Assembly (NCBI RefSeq): GCF_001482365.1
Contig: NZ_CP013254.1
Coordinates: forward strand, 1,550,001 to 1,614,000
Origin: Kocuria flava
GTDB taxonomy: Bacteria; Actinomycetota; Actinomycetes; Actinomycetales; Micrococcaceae
DNA length: 64,000 nt
Reading direction: 5' to 3'
The notes under the pieces are model-generated. The model worked only from the letters and a program-made list of their open reading frames with translations. It did not search any database and was not told the DNA's origin. Within the stretch, counting starts at the first letter, position 1, and each line of letters opens with the position of its first letter. Below are positions 17,052 through 25,351 of the stretch, one piece after another. The position numbers and the translations under genes were made by a program.

Positions 17052-17654
17052 TCAGCGGTAGCTGACCGGCGGGTCGGCGGGAGGCAGGGTCGCCGTGAAC
17101 TCCGCGGCCGCGGCCCGGGGCGGGCGGCCCACGAACAGCCAGCCCAGGACCTGCTCGTGCTCGGCGAGGTCGTAGAACGCGCGCACGGGCTCCTGGTCGG
17201 CGCCGTCGCGGGAGGCCCACCGCGTGCCCCACCCGGCGGCCCAGAACGCCGCCTCGAGCAGGGGCCGGATCCCGTGCGCGGCGGCCTTCTGCTCCTTGAC
17301 CGGCACGTCGGCGGACTCGACGGGGCTGAACACCACGGCACAGCACAGCCCGCCCGTGGACGCCCACGCGAGCGTCCCGCGGAACGCCGCGAGCCGGCGC
17401 AGCTGCTTGCCCTTGAGCCGGGGGAGGGGCCGGTGCATCTCGGGCACGCGCGTGAGCCCGGCCATCGCCGCCGCGAGCTCCGGGGCCGAGCGGCGGGTCG
17501 TCACGACCACCCGCCACCCCGGGCCGGGACCGCCCGGGGCGGTCCCGGCGACGGCGCGCAGCACCTCCTCGAGCTCCGCGCGGGGCGGGGCGTCCGGGGT
17601 CAGGGCGGGGGCCTGACGGCGCTGGCCGAGGATCCTGAGGAAGGTGCGCGACAT
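17052..17654 (-). CDS. Nitroreductase-family protein
   Basis: The 200-residue protein begins at ATG 17654 with MSRTFLRILGQRRQAPAL. The body (ELEEVLRAVAGTAPGGPGPGWRVVV, PVKEQKAAAHGIRPLLEAAFWAAGWGTRW, EHEQVLGWLFVGRP) follows the YdjA-type nitroreductase pattern: FMN-binding N-terminal region, helix with a Gly-rich turn and the closing LGWLFVG. Such enzymes use NAD(P)H to reduce quinones or nitro compounds. GAGACT lies six bases before the ATG, a weak leaderless-type box. It is divergent from the AI-2E transporter with only 140 bases between. The family call is moderately sure. Confidence 0.78.
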   Translation of the reverse strand: MSRTFLRILGQRRQAPALTPDAPPRAELEEVLRAVAGTAPGGPGPGWRVVVTTRRSAPELAAAMAGLTRVPEMHRPLPRLKGKQLRRLAAFRGTLAWASTGGLCCAVVFSPVESADVPVKEQKAAAHGIRPLLEAAFWAAGWGTRWASRDGADQEPVRAFYDLAEHEQVLGWLFVGRPPRAAAAEFTATLPPADPPVSYR

Positions 17655-17794
17655 GCCCCCAGTCTCGCACCGGGGGGCCGTGCCGCTCCGGCACCCGGCC
17701 CCTCGCGGGCTGCGCCGCGCCGGGGGCGGAAATCCCGGCGGGACGCACCCTGCGGGCGCCGCGGGCGGCGGCGGGCTCGTGGGAGGATGGCACC

Positions 17795-19129
17795 ATGCCA
17801 TCGACCTCGCACGGCGCGCAGCCGCCCGCGATCCCCGAGCGCACCCCCGAGCTGCCGCCGCTGCACGGCAACGCCGCCGGCGGCGTGACCGTGCCCGTGC
17901 GCGTGGCCGCCGCCTGGTCCTGGCGGCTGATCATCATCCTGGCCGCCGTGGGCCTGCTCGGGTGGATGCTCTCGCGCGTCACGGTCGTGATCATCCCCGT
18001 GCTCGTGGCGGGGCTGCTCGCGGGCCTGCTGTTCCCGGTGGTCAAGTGGTTGCGCGGCCGGCACGTGCCCGCGGGCCTGGCCTCCGGGCTGACCGTGCTC
18101 GGGCTGATCGCGTTCGTGGCCGGGCTGCTCGTGGTCGCCGGCCGCCAGATCGTCCTGGGCTTCGCCCAGCTCTCCGACTCCGTGGTGGTCGGCACCCAGC
18201 AGCTGCTGGGGTGGCTCGAGGACGGGCCGCTGAACATCAGCGCCGACATGCTCAACGAGTGGATCGACGAGCTCGGGGCCACGGTCCGGGACAACAGCCA
18301 GGCCATCCTCTCCGGGGCGATGTCCTTCGGCTCGACCGCCGGGAACCTGCTGACCGGGCTGATCATCCTGCTGTTCACGCTGCTGTTCTTCCTCATGGAC
18401 GGCGAGCGGATCTGGCTGTTCCTCGTGCGGCTCTTCCCCGTCAGCGCCCGGCGGGCCGTCAACGGCGCCGGCCGGCAGGGCTGGCGCTCCCTCGTGCAGT
18501 ACGCCCGGATCCAGGGGTTCGTGGCGTTCGTGGACGCCGTGGGCATCGGCCTGAGCGCCTTCTTCCTCGGCGTCCCGCTGGCCCTGCCCATCGGCATCCT
18601 GGTCTTCCTGGGCTCCTTCATCCCCATCGTGGGTGCGGTGATCACCGGGGCCGTGGCGGTGCTCGTGGCCCTGGTCGCCAACGGCTTCACCAACGCCCTG
18701 ATCATGCTGGCCTTCGTGCTGCTGGTCCAGCAGATCGAGTCCAACGTGCTCCAGCCCCTGGTGATGGGCAAGGCCGTCTCCCTCCACCCGCTCGCCGTGT
18801 TCCTCGCGGTGGCCACCGGCTCGGTGCTCTTCGGCATCACGGGCGCGCTGTTCGCGGTGCCGCTGATGGCCGCGCTCAACACCGTGCTGCGCTACCTGGT
18901 CGGGCAGCACTGGCGCACCGACGACGAGATCGCCTGGCAGCCCTACTACTTCCCCTGGGAGATCAAGAAGCACGCCCGGCGCAACGAGCTCAGCCGCGAG
19001 CAGGTCATGGAGCAGCTCCAGCGCTTCCGCCGCACCCGCGCCAAGGAGCGGCTGCAGGCGGCCCTCAAGCGCCGCCCCCGCTCGGAGCGGGGCGCCGGCG
19101 GCCCGGGCCGGTCCGGGCGCACCGACTAG
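17795..19129 (+). CDS. AI-2E (YdiK/TqsA) family transporter
   Basis: The 444-residue membrane protein has about eight transmembrane helices and the family core: a central amphipathic region (QLLGWLEDGPLNISADMLNEWIDELG), VGIGLSAFFLGVPLALPIGILVFLGSFIPIVGAVITGAVAVLVAL and VLLVQQIESNVLQPLVMG. The QQIESNVLQPLVMGK segment is the most conserved part of the family. Members export AI-2 or act as sodium/proton antiporters; the substrate here is unknown. Upstream GGGAGGATGGCACC can be read as Shine-Dalgarno or as a GAGGAT -10 box six bases from ATG. Confidence 0.9.
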   Translation: MPSTSHGAQPPAIPERTPELPPLHGNAAGGVTVPVRVAAAWSWRLIIILAAVGLLGWMLSRVTVVIIPVLVAGLLAGLLFPVVKWLRGRHVPAGLASGLTVLGLIAFVAGLLVVAGRQIVLGFAQLSDSVVVGTQQLLGWLEDGPLNISADMLNEWIDELGATVRDNSQAILSGAMSFGSTAGNLLTGLIILLFTLLFFLMDGERIWLFLVRLFPVSARRAVNGAGRQGWRSLVQYARIQGFVAFVDAVGIGLSAFFLGVPLALPIGILVFLGSFIPIVGAVITGAVAVLVALVANGFTNALIMLAFVLLVQQIESNVLQPLVMGKAVSLHPLAVFLAVATGSVLFGITGALFAVPLMAALNTVLRYLVGQHWRTDDEIAWQPYYFPWEIKKHARRNELSREQVMEQLQRFRRTRAKERLQAALKRRPRSERGAGGPGRSGRTD

Positions 19130-19132
19130 GAT
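19127..19132 (+). promoter_or_regulatory. -10 box TAGGAT before ilvA
   Basis: TAGGAT overlaps the stop codon of the AI-2E gene (TAG at 19127-19129) and lies about 100 bases before the ilvA GTG. Confidence 0.5.
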
Positions 19133-19229
19133 GGGACCCGCGCCCGCCGCCGGCGGGCGCGCTCCGTGCCCCGGTCCGTCCCGCCCGGCCGGGACGCGCC
19201 CCACCCCGCACCGCACCGGAAGGACCGCC

Positions 19230-20477
19230 GTGAGCCTGGCCGATCTGCCCGTCCGCCTCGCCGACGTCGAGGACGCCGCCGCCCTGCTCGAGGGCGTGAT
19301 CGAGCGGACGCCCATGGCCCACTCCCGGGCGCTGTCCGCGCTGATCGGCTCCGAGGTGAACCTGAAGGCGGAGAACCTGCAGCGCTCCGGGTCCTTCAAG
19401 GTCCGCGGCGCCTACGCCCGGATGGCGAAGCTGACCCCCGAGGAGAAGGCCCGCGGCGTCGTGGCGGCCTCCGCGGGCAACCACGCCCAGGGCGTGGCCC
19501 TGGCCGCCGACCGGCTCGGGATCACCGCCCGGATCTACATGCCCCTGGGGGCCGCGCTGCCCAAGATCGCCGCGACCCAGGACCACGGGGCGGAGGTGAT
19601 CCTGCACGGCTCGGCCGTGGACGAGGCGCTCGTCGAGGCCCAGCGCCACGCCGAGGAGACCGGCGCCGTGTTCGTCCACCCCTTCGACCACCCCGACATC
19701 GTGGCCGGGCAGGGCACCCTGGGCCTCGAGATCCTCGACCAGGTCCCCGAGGTCGACACCGTCATCACCGGGGTGGGCGGCGGCGGGCTGCTCGCCGGGC
19801 TCGCGGTGGCGGTCAAGGCGCGCGCCGAGCAGCTCGGGCGCCCGATCCGCGTGATCGGCGTGCAGGCCGAGAACGCCGCGGCCTACCCGCCCTCACTCGC
19901 CGGCGACGCCCTGGTGACCCTCGAGCGGGTCTCCACGATGGCCGACGGCATCGCCGTGGGCAAGCCCGGGCAGCTGCCGTTCAGCATCATCAAGGAGCTC
20001 GCCGACGACGTCGTGACCGTCTCCGAGGACGCCCTCGCCCAGGCGCTGATCTTCCTGCTGGAGCGCAACAAGCTCGTGGTGGAGCCCGCGGGCGCGGTGG
20101 GCGTGGCCGCGCTGCTGGACGGGCGGCTGCAGCAGGCCCACCCCGACCTGGGCAACACCGTGGTGCTGCTCTCCGGAGGCAACATCGACCCGATGCTCAT
20201 GCTGAAGGTCATCCAGCGGGGCCTCTCGGCGGCCGGGCGCTACATGACCATCCGGATGATGCTCGTGGACCGTCCCGGGGAGCTGGCCCTGATCTCCCGG
20301 ATCATCTCCGAGCGGGACGCCAACGTCACCGGCGTGGACCACACCCGCATCGGCGGGTCGCTGAGCATGGGCGACGTCTCCATCACCATCGACATGGAGA
20401 CCAAGGGCCACGAGCACTGCCGGGAGGTCCTGCGCGCCCTCGAGGCGGAGGGCTACCACCCCGTCGTCGTGCACTGA
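19230..20477 (+). CDS. ilvA: Threonine ammonia-lyase (dehydratase)
   Basis: The 415-residue PLP enzyme deaminates threonine to 2-oxobutyrate. The PLP lysine is K57 in RSGSFKVRGAY. AASAGNHAQGVA and the phosphate-binding GVGGGGLLAGLA are clear, and a C-terminal ACT-like domain (about 335-415, RYMTIRMMLVDRPGELALISRIISERDANV) is present. The ACT domain and length match the TdcB/short IlvA type with one regulatory domain, so biosynthetic and catabolic roles cannot be separated here. GTG 19230 follows GGAAGGA. A strong hairpin follows the stop. Confidence 0.93.
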   Translation: MSLADLPVRLADVEDAAALLEGVIERTPMAHSRALSALIGSEVNLKAENLQRSGSFKVRGAYARMAKLTPEEKARGVVAASAGNHAQGVALAADRLGITARIYMPLGAALPKIAATQDHGAEVILHGSAVDEALVEAQRHAEETGAVFVHPFDHPDIVAGQGTLGLEILDQVPEVDTVITGVGGGGLLAGLAVAVKARAEQLGRPIRVIGVQAENAAAYPPSLAGDALVTLERVSTMADGIAVGKPGQLPFSIIKELADDVVTVSEDALAQALIFLLERNKLVVEPAGAVGVAALLDGRLQQAHPDLGNTVVLLSGGNIDPMLMLKVIQRGLSAAGRYMTIRMMLVDRPGELALISRIISERDANVTGVDHTRIGGSLSMGDVSITIDMETKGHEHCREVLRALEAEGYHPVVVH

Positions 20478-20517
20478 GCCCCCTCCGTTCCGCCCCGGGC
20501 GGGCCCCGGCGGGGACG

Positions 20518-20559
20518 ACGACGGCGCCGGACCTCCTGCTGGAGGTCCGGCGCCGTCGT
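20518..20559. terminator. Bidirectional terminator, 19-bp stem
   Basis: ACGACGGCGCCGGACCTCC pairs perfectly with its complement around TGCT. It separates ilvA from the convergent small membrane gene and greA. Confidence 0.8.
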
Positions 20560-20575
20560 CGCGGTGGCGGCGGGC

Positions 20576-20785
20576 TCAGCCGCGGCCGCGCCCGGAGACC
20601 CAGGCCGCGAAGGCGCAGACGAACGTCGCGAACAGCGCGATGTTGCGCGCGCTGCCGGGCTCGCCCGCCGCCGGGTCCCCCCGGCCGGCGAGGTGCAGGA
20701 GGACCGTCGCCACCGCAAGGACCGCGGTGAGGACGATCAGCACCCACGAGGCGGGGCCCGGGTCGCGCAGCCAGTGGGAGGTCAC
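20576..20785 (-). CDS. Small membrane protein, function unknown
   Basis: This is a 69-residue open frame starting at ATG 20785, eight bases after the greA stop. It has two hydrophobic segments (SWVLIVLTAVLAVATVLLHLAG and ARNIALFATFVCAFAAWVSG) separated by a polar loop. Its position, right after greA and before the terminator, and its clean membrane pattern argue that it is real. Ribosome-site-like GGAGG is weak. I do not recognise a family. Confidence 0.6.
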   Translation of the reverse strand: MTSHWLRDPGPASWVLIVLTAVLAVATVLLHLAGRGDPAAGEPGSARNIALFATFVCAFAAWVSGRGRG

Positions 20786-20792
20786 CGCCGGA

Positions 20793-21296
20793 TCAGGCCT
20801 CGAACGGCTTGGCGGAGATGATCCGCACCGGGATCTGCTTGCCGTTGGGGGCCGCGTAGGTCAGCTCGTCGCCGACCTTGTGCCCGGAGATGGCCGCGCC
20901 CATGGGCGACTTCTCCGAGAACACCTCGAGCTCGGTGCCGCCGGCCAGGTCCTCGGCGACCTCGCGGGAGCCGATCAGGAAGGTCATCTCCTCGCCGGCG
21001 ATCTCGGCGGTGACGACCATGCCGGCCTCCACGACGCCGTCGTCGGCCGGGGCCTCCCCGACCTGCGCGTTCTCGAGCAGCGCCTTGAGGTGGGCGATGC
21101 GGCCCTCGTTCTTGCCCTGCTCCTCGCGGGCGGCGTGGTAGCCGCCGTTCTCCTTGAGGTCGCCCTCGGAGCGGGCCTGGTCGATGCGCTCCACGATCTC
21201 CTGGCGGTAGGGGCCGGAGATGTAGTCGAGCTCCTTCTTCAGGCGGTCGTAGGCCTCCTGGGTCAGCCAGGCGCCGGTCTTGTTCGTGGTGGTCAC
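20793..21296 (-). CDS. greA: Transcription elongation factor GreA
   Basis: The 167-residue factor stimulates cleavage of backtracked RNA by RNA polymerase. The N-terminal antiparallel coiled coil (about 12-85) has WLTQEAYDRLKKELDYISGPYRQEIVERI and the tip region ARSEGDLKENGGYHAAREEQGKNEGRI with the two catalytic acidic residues of the GreA loop. The C-terminal FKBP-like domain (VVEAGMVVTAEIAGEEMTFLIGSREV) ends it. GTG 21296 is set by AGGAGAGA five bases upstream. The -10 box TAGACT at 21485-21490 implies a leader of about 185 bases. Confidence 0.95.
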   Translation of the reverse strand: MTTTNKTGAWLTQEAYDRLKKELDYISGPYRQEIVERIDQARSEGDLKENGGYHAAREEQGKNEGRIAHLKALLENAQVGEAPADDGVVEAGMVVTAEIAGEEMTFLIGSREVAEDLAGGTELEVFSEKSPMGAAISGHKVGDELTYAAPNGKQIPVRIISAKPFEA

Positions 21297-21484
21297 TGTC
21301 TCTCCTCGGTGGACGGTCGGTCCGCCGTGCCCGGTCGGTCCGGGGCGCGCGGCGGGCCCGGCGCGGTGCGGCGGGGCGCTCGCACCGGGGCGGGGGATCC
21401 CCGCGAACACGAAGACCCCGCCCGTGCGCCGGCCGGTCCGGTGCGGACGGTGCCGGCGCTGCAGGGGCGGGGAGTCCTGCCCCC

Positions 21485-21490
21485 AGTCTA
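21485..21490 (-). promoter_or_regulatory. -10 box TAGACT for greA
   Basis: On the minus strand TAGACT reads toward greA and lies about 190 bases before its GTG. The long leader holds several GC-rich inverted repeats but no riboswitch that I recognise. Confidence 0.45.
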
Positions 21491-21545
21491 GGCGGGGCCC
21501 CGACGGGGCCAAAAGCAGGGTGACGGTTGTGTCGTCGCCCTGCGC

Positions 21546-21986
21546 TCAGGCCGCGCCCCCGCGCTCGTCGATCCAGCAGGAGTCGACGACGGCGGTGGTC
21601 GCGAGGTTGGTGGTGCGCAGCTCGGCCCGGTGGGAGCTGGTCCGGCCCTCGTGCAGCCGCTCCTCCGGCAGCGCGCCGACGGTCACCTCGGTCCAGCCGA
21701 CCACGGCGTACTCCTCGTTGAGGGCCTGCACCGCGCAGGTCACGACGTCGTCGGGGTGCTTGGTGAGGTCGAAGTCGGCGGTGGCCCGGGCCTCGGAGAG
21801 CACCTGGAAGCCGACGTCCTTGAACGTGGGCTGGCGCTGCTGACCGCCGAGCACCCACACGGCGAAGGCCGCCGCGAGCAGGGAGGCGGCGGCGACCAGG
21901 GCGATCCAGCCGCGGCGGCCGAGCCGGCGGTCGCGGCGCGGGGCGCCGTAGCGGCTCCGGAGCAGGTCGGGGGAGTCGGTGGACAC
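21546..21986 (-). CDS. DUF4307 family membrane protein
   Basis: The 146-residue protein has the DUF4307 layout: LLRSRYGAPRRDRRLGRRG, one N-terminal membrane helix (WIALVAAASLLAAAFAVWVLGG) and an extracytoplasmic beta domain (PTFKDVGFQVLSEARATADFDLTKHPDDVVTCAVQALNEEYAVVGWTEV) with two Cys residues. GTG 21986 is preferred because GAGG lies seven bases upstream and family members begin a few residues before the RYG motif. Upstream GTG codons would add a Pro/Arg-rich tail. It is divergent from mca, an arrangement common in actinobacteria. Function is unknown. Confidence 0.85.
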   Translation of the reverse strand: MSTDSPDLLRSRYGAPRRDRRLGRRGWIALVAAASLLAAAFAVWVLGGQQRQPTFKDVGFQVLSEARATADFDLTKHPDDVVTCAVQALNEEYAVVGWTEVTVGALPEERLHEGRTSSHRAELRTTNLATTAVVDSCWIDERGGAA

Positions 21987-22083
21987 GGGCGGCCTCGGTC
22001 GGATCTCGGGGGCGGTCGGGGCGGGAGCGCGCGGCTCCGCGGCGGGCGGGGCACCGTCCCTCCGGGGCGGCACCGCACCGGTC

Positions 22084-22089
22084 ACTGTA
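22084..22089 (-). promoter_or_regulatory. -10 box TACAGT for the DUF4307 gene
   Basis: TACAGT on the minus strand is about 100 bases before the chosen start at 21986. It is in the divergent gap shared with mca. Confidence 0.4.
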
Positions 22090-22138
22090 GCCGAGCACCC
22101 TGGGAGGCTCCCGGGCACGGAGGCCCCGCCCGGGCGCG

Positions 22139-22144
22139 TAAAAT
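22139..22144 (+). promoter_or_regulatory. -10 box TAAAAT for mca
   Basis: TAAAAT stands out in the GC-rich gap, 63 bases before the mca GTG at 22207, with AGAGGA as ribosome site. Confidence 0.5.
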
Positions 22145-22206
22145 GGACGGCGGCCGTGCCCGCGGCCGCCGTCCCGCCGCCCCGTCCGCTCCCGAGAGGA
22201 CCCCGA

Positions 22207-23103
22207 GTGACCTCCCTGTCAGAGATGCGCCTGCTGGCCGTCCACGCCCACCCCGACGACGAGTCGAGCAAGGGTGCCGCGACCATGGCCCACTACGTCC
22301 AGCAGGGCGTCGAGGTCATGGTCGCCACGTGCACCGGCGGGGAGCGCGGCTCGATCCTCAACGCCGAGATGGAGGGCCACCCCCATGCCGAGCGCGACCT
22401 CACGGGCCTGCGCCGGCTCGAGATGGCCCGTGCCCGGGAGTCCCTCGGGGTCCGGCACCGGTGGCTGGGCTTCGCCGACTCCGGCCTGCCCGAGGGCGAC
22501 CCGCTGCCGCCGCTGCCCTGGGGCTGCTTCGCCCTGCAGCCCCTCGAGCGGGCGGCCGCACCGCTCGTGCGGCTCGTGCGCGAGTTCCGCCCGCACGTGA
22601 TCCTCACCTACGACGAGAACGGCGGCTACCCGCACCCCGACCACATCCAGACCCACAACGTCTCCGTGGAGGCGTTCCGCGCCGCCGGGGACCCGCAGCG
22701 CTACCCGGGCCTGGGCGAGCCGTGGACGCCGCTGAAGCTCTACTACGACCGGGCCTTCAACCTCGAGCGCTTCGTGGCCCTGCACGAGGCCCTCGAGGAG
22801 CGCGGGCTGCAGTCCCCGTACGCGGCCCGCATCGCCGCCTGGCAGGAGAGCGACCCGGAGGGCCACCGCCCGCCCGTGGCCCGGCACGAGACCACGACGA
22901 AGGTCGAGTGCCCGCACACCTTCGCGCAGCGCGACGACGCGCTGCGCGCCCACCGCACCCAGGTGGCCCCGGACGGGATGTTCTTCGCCGTCTCCGCGGA
23001 GCTGCAGGCCGAGGTGTGGCCCTGGGAGGACTACGTGCTGGCCGAGTCCCGGGTGCCCGTGGAGCTGCCCGAGTCCGACCTCTTCGCCGGGATCGGGGGC
23101 TGA
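22207..23103 (+). CDS. mca: Mycothiol S-conjugate amidase
   Basis: The 298-residue zinc amidase cleaves mycothiol S-conjugates to a mercapturic acid and GlcN-Ins for detoxification. Zinc ligands lie in AVHAHPDDESSKGAATMAHY and in YPHPDHIQTH. ATCTGGERGSILN and NAEMEGHP distinguish Mca from the deacetylase MshB, as does the length. GTG 22207 follows AGAGGACCCC. Its presence implies a mycothiol-making actinobacterium. The 23111 membrane gene begins seven bases after its stop and is probably co-transcribed. Confidence 0.93.
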   Translation: MTSLSEMRLLAVHAHPDDESSKGAATMAHYVQQGVEVMVATCTGGERGSILNAEMEGHPHAERDLTGLRRLEMARARESLGVRHRWLGFADSGLPEGDPLPPLPWGCFALQPLERAAAPLVRLVREFRPHVILTYDENGGYPHPDHIQTHNVSVEAFRAAGDPQRYPGLGEPWTPLKLYYDRAFNLERFVALHEALEERGLQSPYAARIAAWQESDPEGHRPPVARHETTTKVECPHTFAQRDDALRAHRTQVAPDGMFFAVSAELQAEVWPWEDYVLAESRVPVELPESDLFAGIGG

Positions 23104-23110
23104 GGCCCCG

Positions 23111-23485
23111 ATGAGCCCCCTGCCGGCCGTGCTCTCCGCCCTGGTCCCCGCCATGGGCCCCAACCCCATCGACGAGGGCACCCTGCGGCCCGGGCTGGAT
23201 CCGAGCCAGGTGACCCCCGGGATGATCGGCTTCCTGATGTCGCTGCTGCTGGCGGTGGCGGTCATCCTGCTCGTGCTCGACTTCAACCGCCGCAACCGGC
23301 GGCTGCGCTACCGGGCGGAGTACGCCGAGCGCCGCGCCGCCGAGGAGCGGGTCGGCGGCTACGCGGGCACGGGCGGGGAGCCCGCGGCGGCGGCCGGGGA
23401 GGATCCCGCCGCCGGGCGCGGGGACGCCCCCGGGGCGTCCCCGGCCGCGGAGCGGCCCGGCGAGGGCACCGACCGGGAGCGCTGA
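23111..23485 (+). CDS. Small single-helix membrane protein downstream of mca
   Basis: The 124-residue protein has a short N-terminus, one transmembrane helix (about 38-57, GMIGFLMSLLLAVAVILLVLDF), a basic juxtamembrane stretch (NRRNRRLRYRAEYAERR) and a disordered Ala/Gly/Glu-rich tail. It starts at ATG 23111 just after mca. Similar small proteins accompany mca in Micrococcaceae as far as I recall, but no function is known. Confidence 0.72.
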   Translation: MSPLPAVLSALVPAMGPNPIDEGTLRPGLDPSQVTPGMIGFLMSLLLAVAVILLVLDFNRRNRRLRYRAEYAERRAAEERVGGYAGTGGEPAAAAGEDPAAGRGDAPGASPAAERPGEGTDRER

Positions 23486-23518
23486 GCCCCGGCGCGGTCT
23501 CGCGCGCCGGGGCTCAGC
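23481..23518. terminator. Bidirectional terminator overlapping both stop codons
   Basis: A perfect 16-bp stem (GCTGAGCCCCGGCGCG and its complement, loop GTCTCG) contains the TGA of the gene on the left (23483-23485) and the TGA of the trhA-like gene on the right (23514-23516). Confidence 0.75.
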
Positions 23519-24218
23519 GGGCGAGCATCGCCACGAGGATCGCGGCGTAGTGGAGCAGGAAGCCCACGACCGTGCACGCGTGGAAGAGCTCGTGGAAGCT
23601 GAAGGTCCGCGGCAGCAGCCGGGGCCGCTTCGTGGCGTAGGCGAGCGCGCCGCCGATGTAGGCGGCCCCGCCGGCGGCCGTGAGCACCGCCGCGGCGGGG
23701 GAGGCCTGCCAGAACTGGGGCAGGTAGAGCACGGCGAGGCAGCCCAGCACCACGTACAGGGGCGTGTAGAGCCACCGCGGGGCGAGCGTCCACAGCACCC
23801 GGAAGGCCACGAGCCCGGCCGCGCACGCCCAGATGACGGTGAGCAGCACCCGGGAGGAGCCGGCGGGCAGCAGGGCGACCGCGAGCGGGGTGTAGGTGCC
23901 CGCGATCAGAAGCGCGATGTTGGAGTGGTCCAGCCGGCGCAGGACCATGTGCAGCCGCCGCGGCCAGTACGCCCGGTGGTAGATCGCCGACACGCCGAAG
24001 AGCAGGATGCCGGTCACCCCGTACAGGGCGGCCGCGACCCGCAGCACGGCGGTGGGGGCCAGGGCGATGGCCACGAGGCCGAGGACGACGACGACGGGCG
24101 TGAAGCCGGCGTGGATCCACCCGCGCCAGGCGGGCTTGCGCTCCAGGAAGTCCTCGATCCGCTCCTCGACGGCGTGCTCGAGGCGCTCGGCCGCGCGGCG
24201 GGGTCCGCGGTGGTCCAT
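23514..24218 (-). CDS. TrhA/hemolysin III family membrane protein (PAQR-like)
   Basis: The 234-residue protein has a cytosolic N-terminus of about 35 residues and seven transmembrane helices. The family's metal-site residues are seen: SAIYHRAYW, RLDHSNIALLIAGTYTP and the C-terminal FHELFHACTVVGFLLHY, an HxxxH pair. Family members have been linked to membrane-fluidity control; the haemolysin name is historical. ATG 24218 follows GGAGGAG. It shares a divergent promoter region with uppS. Confidence 0.9.
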   Translation of the reverse strand: MDHRGPRRAAERLEHAVEERIEDFLERKPAWRGWIHAGFTPVVVVLGLVAIALAPTAVLRVAAALYGVTGILLFGVSAIYHRAYWPRRLHMVLRRLDHSNIALLIAGTYTPLAVALLPAGSSRVLLTVIWACAAGLVAFRVLWTLAPRWLYTPLYVVLGCLAVLYLPQFWQASPAAAVLTAAGGAAYIGGALAYATKRPRLLPRTFSFHELFHACTVVGFLLHYAAILVAMLAR

Positions 24219-24296
24219 GGGTGCGCTGCTCCTCCCGTGCGGGCGGCACCGGTGCGCGCGCCGACCCGGTGTCGGCCGCCCGGGGCGTCCACCGGG

Positions 24297-24303
24297 TAGT
24301 TTA
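24297..24303. promoter_or_regulatory. Overlapping divergent -10 boxes (TAGTTT + / TAAACT -)
   Basis: The plus-strand box TAGTTT (24297-24302) for uppS and the minus-strand box TAAACT (24303-24298) for trhA share five bases. Only one polymerase could occupy the site at a time. Confidence 0.5.
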
Positions 24304-24399
24304 GGACCGGTCCCCGGACGCGCGCTGGGCGCGGGCCCCCACCCCGCCCGGCAGGCCCCGCTGCCCGGGACCCACCACGACACCACGGGAGGAGACCGC

Positions 24400-25161
24400 A
24401 TGGCGAGGCCGCACCCGCTCTACCGCTTCTACGAGCGTCGCCTCGCCGCGGGCCTGGACCGCCGGCGCCTGCCCAAGCACGTCGGCGTCCTCGTGGACGG
24501 CAACCGCCGGTGGGCCCGGCAGAGCGGGACGAGCACCGAGGCCGGCCACGCGGCCGGGGCGCAGAAGATCGTCGAGTTCCTCGGCTGGTGCCACGAGCTC
24601 GGGATCGAGGTCGTGACCCTCTACATCCTCTCGACCGAGAACCTCAAGCGCCCGGCCGCCGAGCTGGAGCCGCTGCTGGGGATCATCTCCGACCTCATGG
24701 ACACCCTCACCGAGCAGGGCGTCTACCGCGTCCAGCCGGTGGGCGCGCTCGAGCTGCTGCCGCCGCGGCTGGCGGCCTGCCTCGAGGACCTCGTGGAGCG
24801 CACGGCGGGCAACCCGGGCCCGCACCTGAACATCGCGGTCGGCTACGGCGGGCGCCAGGAGATCGTCGACGCCGTGCGGGAGGTGCTCACCGACGCCCTC
24901 GAGGCCGGGGCGGACCTGCGGGAGCTGGCCCAGCACCTGTCCGTGGAGCACATCTCCGAGCACCTCTACACCCGCGGCCAGCCCGACCCGGACCTGCTGA
25001 TCCGCACCTCCGGCGAGCAGCGGCTCTCCGGGTTCCTGATGTGGCAGTCGGCCTACAGCGAGTACTACTTCTGCGAGGCGCTGTGGCCGGACTTCCGGCG
25101 GGTGGACTTCCTGCGCGCCCTGCGCGACTACGCCTCCCGCCAGCGCCGCTTCGGCTGCTGA
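24400..25161 (+). CDS. uppS: Isoprenyl (cis-prenyl) transferase, undecaprenyl/decaprenyl-diphosphate synthase family
   Basis: The 253-residue enzyme condenses isopentenyl diphosphate onto an allylic primer to form the polyprenyl carrier for cell-wall synthesis. HVGVLVDGNRRWAR carries the catalytic Asp and structural P-loop, GHAAGAQKIVEFLGWC and VVTLYILSTENLKRP follow, and PDPDLLIRTSGEQRLSGFLMWQSAYSEYYF is the C-terminal signature. ATG 24400 follows GGGAGGAG. Substitution of Asp-Gly-Asn intact and no truncation. Chain length of the product (C15 to C55) cannot be told from sequence. Confidence 0.95.
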   Translation: MARPHPLYRFYERRLAAGLDRRRLPKHVGVLVDGNRRWARQSGTSTEAGHAAGAQKIVEFLGWCHELGIEVVTLYILSTENLKRPAAELEPLLGIISDLMDTLTEQGVYRVQPVGALELLPPRLAACLEDLVERTAGNPGPHLNIAVGYGGRQEIVDAVREVLTDALEAGADLRELAQHLSVEHISEHLYTRGQPDPDLLIRTSGEQRLSGFLMWQSAYSEYYFCEALWPDFRRVDFLRALRDYASRQRRFGC

Positions 25162-25351
25162 GGCCCCGCCCCGCGCGGCCGGGCCCGGACGCGCGGGCCC
25201 GGCGGTGCCGCCGCCCGTGCGGCCACCGGTGCCGTCACCGGCATTTTCCCTCGCGTTCGCCGTTTTTCCTCGCGCGGCCCCGCCCGCCTGCGTACGTTGG
25301 CAGTGGGCGGACGGCGCGGGCCGGCCGCCGGACCGAGAAGGAGAAGCCACC

